Assembly (NCBI GenBank): GCA_946412445.1
Contig: CAMKHH010000051.1
Span: 1 to 7,391, forward strand
Source of the DNA: an uncultured Eubacterium sp.
GTDB taxonomy: Bacteria > Bacillota > Clostridia > Lachnospirales > Lachnospiraceae
Direction of reading: 5' to 3'
Length of the DNA: 7,391 nucleotides
Shown here: positions 5,995 through 7,391 of the stretch, one piece after another
Layout: each line of letters begins with the position of its first letter
Position numbering within the stretch: the stretch's first letter is position 1
Program-made: the position numbers and the translations under genes
The notes under the pieces: generated by a model
The model's database searches: none
Told to the model about the DNA's origin: nothing
Seen by the model: the letters and a program-made list of their open reading frames with translations, nothing else

Positions 5995-7011
5995 ATGGCA
6001 ATATTAGTAGCAGGCGGTGCAGGATATATAGGCAGCCACACATGTGTGGAGCTTTTGGAAAGAGGTTATGAGGTAGTTGTAGTTGATAACCTGTATAATT
6101 CCAGTGAAAAAGCTATGGAAAGAGTAGAGCAGATTACGGGAAAAAGTGTAAAATTTTATAAAGGGGATATTCTGAGCAGAGAAGACCTGGAATGTATTTT
6201 TGAGAAAGAAGACATTGAAGCAGTTATTAATTTTGCAGGACTAAAAGCTGTTGGGGAATCTGTAACGAAACCTTGGGAGTATTACTACAACAATATTGCA
6301 GGAACTTTGGTTCTTTGTGACGTGATGCGTAAGCATGGATGTAAAAATATGATATTCAGTTCCTCTGCAACTGTTTACGGAGATCCGGCAGAGATTCCGA
6401 TTACAGAGCAGTGCCCAAAGGGAGAAATTACCAATCCTTATGGAAGAACCAAGGGGATGCTGGAACAGATTTTAACAGACCTCCACACAGGAGATTCCGA
6501 ATGGAATATTATGCTTCTTAGATATTTTAATCCCATTGGGGCCCATGAGTCCGGGTTAATTGGCGAGGACCCGAAGGGAATTCCGAACAACCTGGTTCCT
6601 TACATTGCCCAGGTAGCCGTTGGGAAGCTGGACTGCCTTGGGGTCTTTGGAGATGATTACGATACTCCCGACGGCACCGGTGTACGGGACTATATACATG
6701 TTGTGGATTTAGCTGTGGGACATGTTAAGGCAATTGAAAAAATGAAGACTAGTAAAGGGGTACACGTCTACAATCTGGGAACGGGAGTAGGATATAGTGT
6801 GCTGGATGTGGTAAAAGCTTATGAGAAAGCCTGCGGAAGGGAAATACCTTACCAGGTAAAACCACGCCGTCCCGGAGATATTGCTACTTGTTACTGTGAT
6901 GCGTCTAAAGCAAAAGAAGAACTGAGCTGGAAGGCAGAGCGGGGAATTGAAGAGATGTGTGTGGATTCATGGAAATGGCAATCCTCGAACCCGGATGGTT
7001 ACAGGGGATAA
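5995..7011 (+). CDS. galE: UDP-glucose 4-epimerase
   Basis: 338 residues, the same size as E. coli GalE. It interconverts UDP-glucose and UDP-galactose using bound NAD+ in the cytoplasm, in the Leloir pathway and for envelope sugars. It is an extended short-chain dehydrogenase. The NAD-binding GGAGYIGSH is at 7-15, the acidic NAD residue D31 follows in [12 protein letters not shown]58 is in KGDI, and [11 protein letters not shown] spans 80-90. The catalytic set S124, Y149 and K153 ([15 protein letters not shown]) falls at exactly the E. coli positions. [21 protein letters not shown] and NLGTG are the usual substrate-side motifs. The ATG has an AAGGAAGG site about 7 bases upstream. It follows the nucleotidyltransferase by 43 bases with no promoter or terminator evident between them, so it is probably cotranscribed. 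The frame is intact with no missing residues. Confidence 0.96.
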   Translation: MAILVAGGAGYIGSHTCVELLERGYEVVVVDNLYNSSEKAMERVEQITGKSVKFYKGDILSREDLECIFEKEDIEAVINFAGLKAVGESVTKPWEYYYNNIAGTLVLCDVMRKHGCKNMIFSSSATVYGDPAEIPITEQCPKGEITNPYGRTKGMLEQILTDLHTGDSEWNIMLLRYFNPIGAHESGLIGEDPKGIPNNLVPYIAQVAVGKLDCLGVFGDDYDTPDGTGVRDYIHVVDLAVGHVKAIEKMKTSKGVHVYNLGTGVGYSVLDVVKAYEKACGREIPYQVKPRRPGDIATCYCDASKAKEELSWKAERGIEEMCVDSWKWQSSNPDGYRG

Positions 7012-7067
7012 GAAAGAATCTTGCCTATTAAATAAAAATTTTCATAACTGAACTGTGATAAAATTGC

Positions 7068-7096
7068 TTGACAAAAAAATAGGAACTTGGTATGAT
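7068..7096 (+). promoter_or_regulatory. Near-consensus sigma-A promoter of the acetolactate synthase small-subunit gene
   Basis: A perfect TTGACA (7068-7073) and TATGAT (7091-7096) are 17 bases apart, with TGG before the -10 making it an extended element. Transcription would begin near 7103, about 50 bases before the ATG at 7153. No ATG-started leader peptide fits in that space. Confidence 0.82.
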
Positions 7097-7098
7097 TA

Positions 7099-7122
7099 AA
7101 AAACAGAACGCACTCTGTTTTT
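7099..7122. repeat. 9-bp inverted repeat at the predicted transcription start (AAAAACAGA / TCTGTTTTT)
   Basis: The arms at 7099-7107 and 7114-7122 are perfect complements around a 6-base loop, with the right arm ending in five T. It looks like a weak terminator (only two G-C pairs) but sits right after the -10 of the next promoter. It may be an operator, a 5'-end hairpin on the new transcript, or the end signal of the galE unit; the sequence does not decide. Confidence 0.45.
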
Positions 7123-7152
7123 GTATTTCTGAAGTGGAAAGTAGGGACGCAT

Positions 7153-7391
7153 ATGAGAAGACAGGTTTATTCATTGCTGGTTGACAACAATCCAGGTGTA
7201 TTAAGCAGGATTGCAGGTCTTTTCAGCAGAAGAGGGTACAGTATCGACAGTATTACTGCGGGGATGACGGCAGATATCAGGTTTACCAGAATTACAGTTG
7301 TGGCAACTGGAGATGAACTGATCTTGTCCCAGATTGAGAAGCAGGTACGCAAATTGGAAGATGTGGTTGAAATCAAACTACTGCAGGACGG
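7153..7391 (+). CDS. ilvN: Acetolactate synthase small (regulatory) subunit, 5' part
   Basis: The ATG at 7153 begins 79 full codons before the window ends; the family is usually about 160-170 residues, so roughly half is seen. The visible part is the N-terminal ACT domain: RRQVYSLLVDNNPGVLSRIAG, then LFSRRGYSIDSITAG (23-37), and a second half with FTRITVV and QIEKQVRKLEDVVEIK. This matches IlvN/IlvH, which binds the large catalytic subunit and gives valine feedback control in isoleucine, leucine and valine synthesis. The ribosome binding site is modest (AGTAGGG, ending 6 bases before the ATG). The gene has its own strong promoter and so is not part of the galE unit. No T-box leader fits in the roughly 50-base leader. 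The choice between ilvN and ilvH as symbol is by convention only. Confidence 0.93.
   Translation, partial: MRRQVYSLLVDNNPGVLSRIAGLFSRRGYSIDSITAGMTADIRFTRITVVATGDELILSQIEKQVRKLEDVVEIKLLQD

Noticed and set aside
7037..7051. CodY-like box AATTTTCATAACTGA upstream of the acetolactate synthase small-subunit gene
   Set aside because: Only about 10 of 15 positions agree with AATTTTCWGAAAATT and the second half-site is poor; in AT-rich sequence this is not enough to call.
7012..7067. Intrinsic terminator directly after galE
   Set aside because: The stretch is AT-rich with only weak self-complementarity and no GC stem followed by a T run; nothing there is good enough to annotate.

Overview
The window reads as an ordinary chromosomal stretch from a Gram-positive gut-type Clostridia, most likely Lachnospiraceae (Blautia/Ruminococcus/Dorea-like). 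This rests on moderate-to-low GC, strong AGGAGG-type ribosome binding sites, sigma-A-type promoters with 16-17 base spacers, and the protein families present. It is an inference from sequence character, not a database match.

Layout from left to right. (1) Positions 2-286 hold the C-terminal part of a DUF2200-family protein. (2) Positions 314-697 hold a decayed locus. A frameshifted fragment of a bacteriohemerythrin runs directly into the C-terminal half of a CheX-like chemotaxis phosphatase, and both have lost the segments needed to fold normally. (3) A convergent minus-strand gene (721-1593) encodes an unrecognised four-helix membrane protein. Its acidic N-terminal region places a tyrosine at every fifth residue and is followed by a polyarginine patch. 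(4) A divergent promoter region (1594-1780) serves that gene and, on the plus strand, a MATE-family efflux transporter (1781-3112). (5) A clear sigma-A promoter at 3135-3163 starts a probable operon of three genes: an ABC-F ATPase of the Uup type, split by a one-base deletion near 3679; a sugar-phosphate nucleotidyltransferase (5031-5951); and galE, UDP-glucose 4-epimerase (5995-7011). (6) A near-consensus promoter (7068-7096) drives the start of the acetolactate synthase small-subunit gene (7153 to the window edge).

How the genes relate. The nucleotidyltransferase and GalE fit together as makers and interconverters of nucleotide sugars (UDP-glucose/UDP-galactose type) for cell-envelope or galactose metabolism. 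The ABC-F and MATE genes look like neighbours rather than functional partners. The small-subunit gene begins a separate branched-chain amino-acid unit.

I see no strong case for a new multi-gene system. The points worth a second look are the period-5 tyrosine array in the unknown membrane protein, the microhomology-joined hemerythrin/CheX relic, and the ABC-F gene whose stop codon lies five bases before an in-frame restart ATG. No RNA genes, CRISPR arrays, insertion sequences or convincing intrinsic terminators were found.
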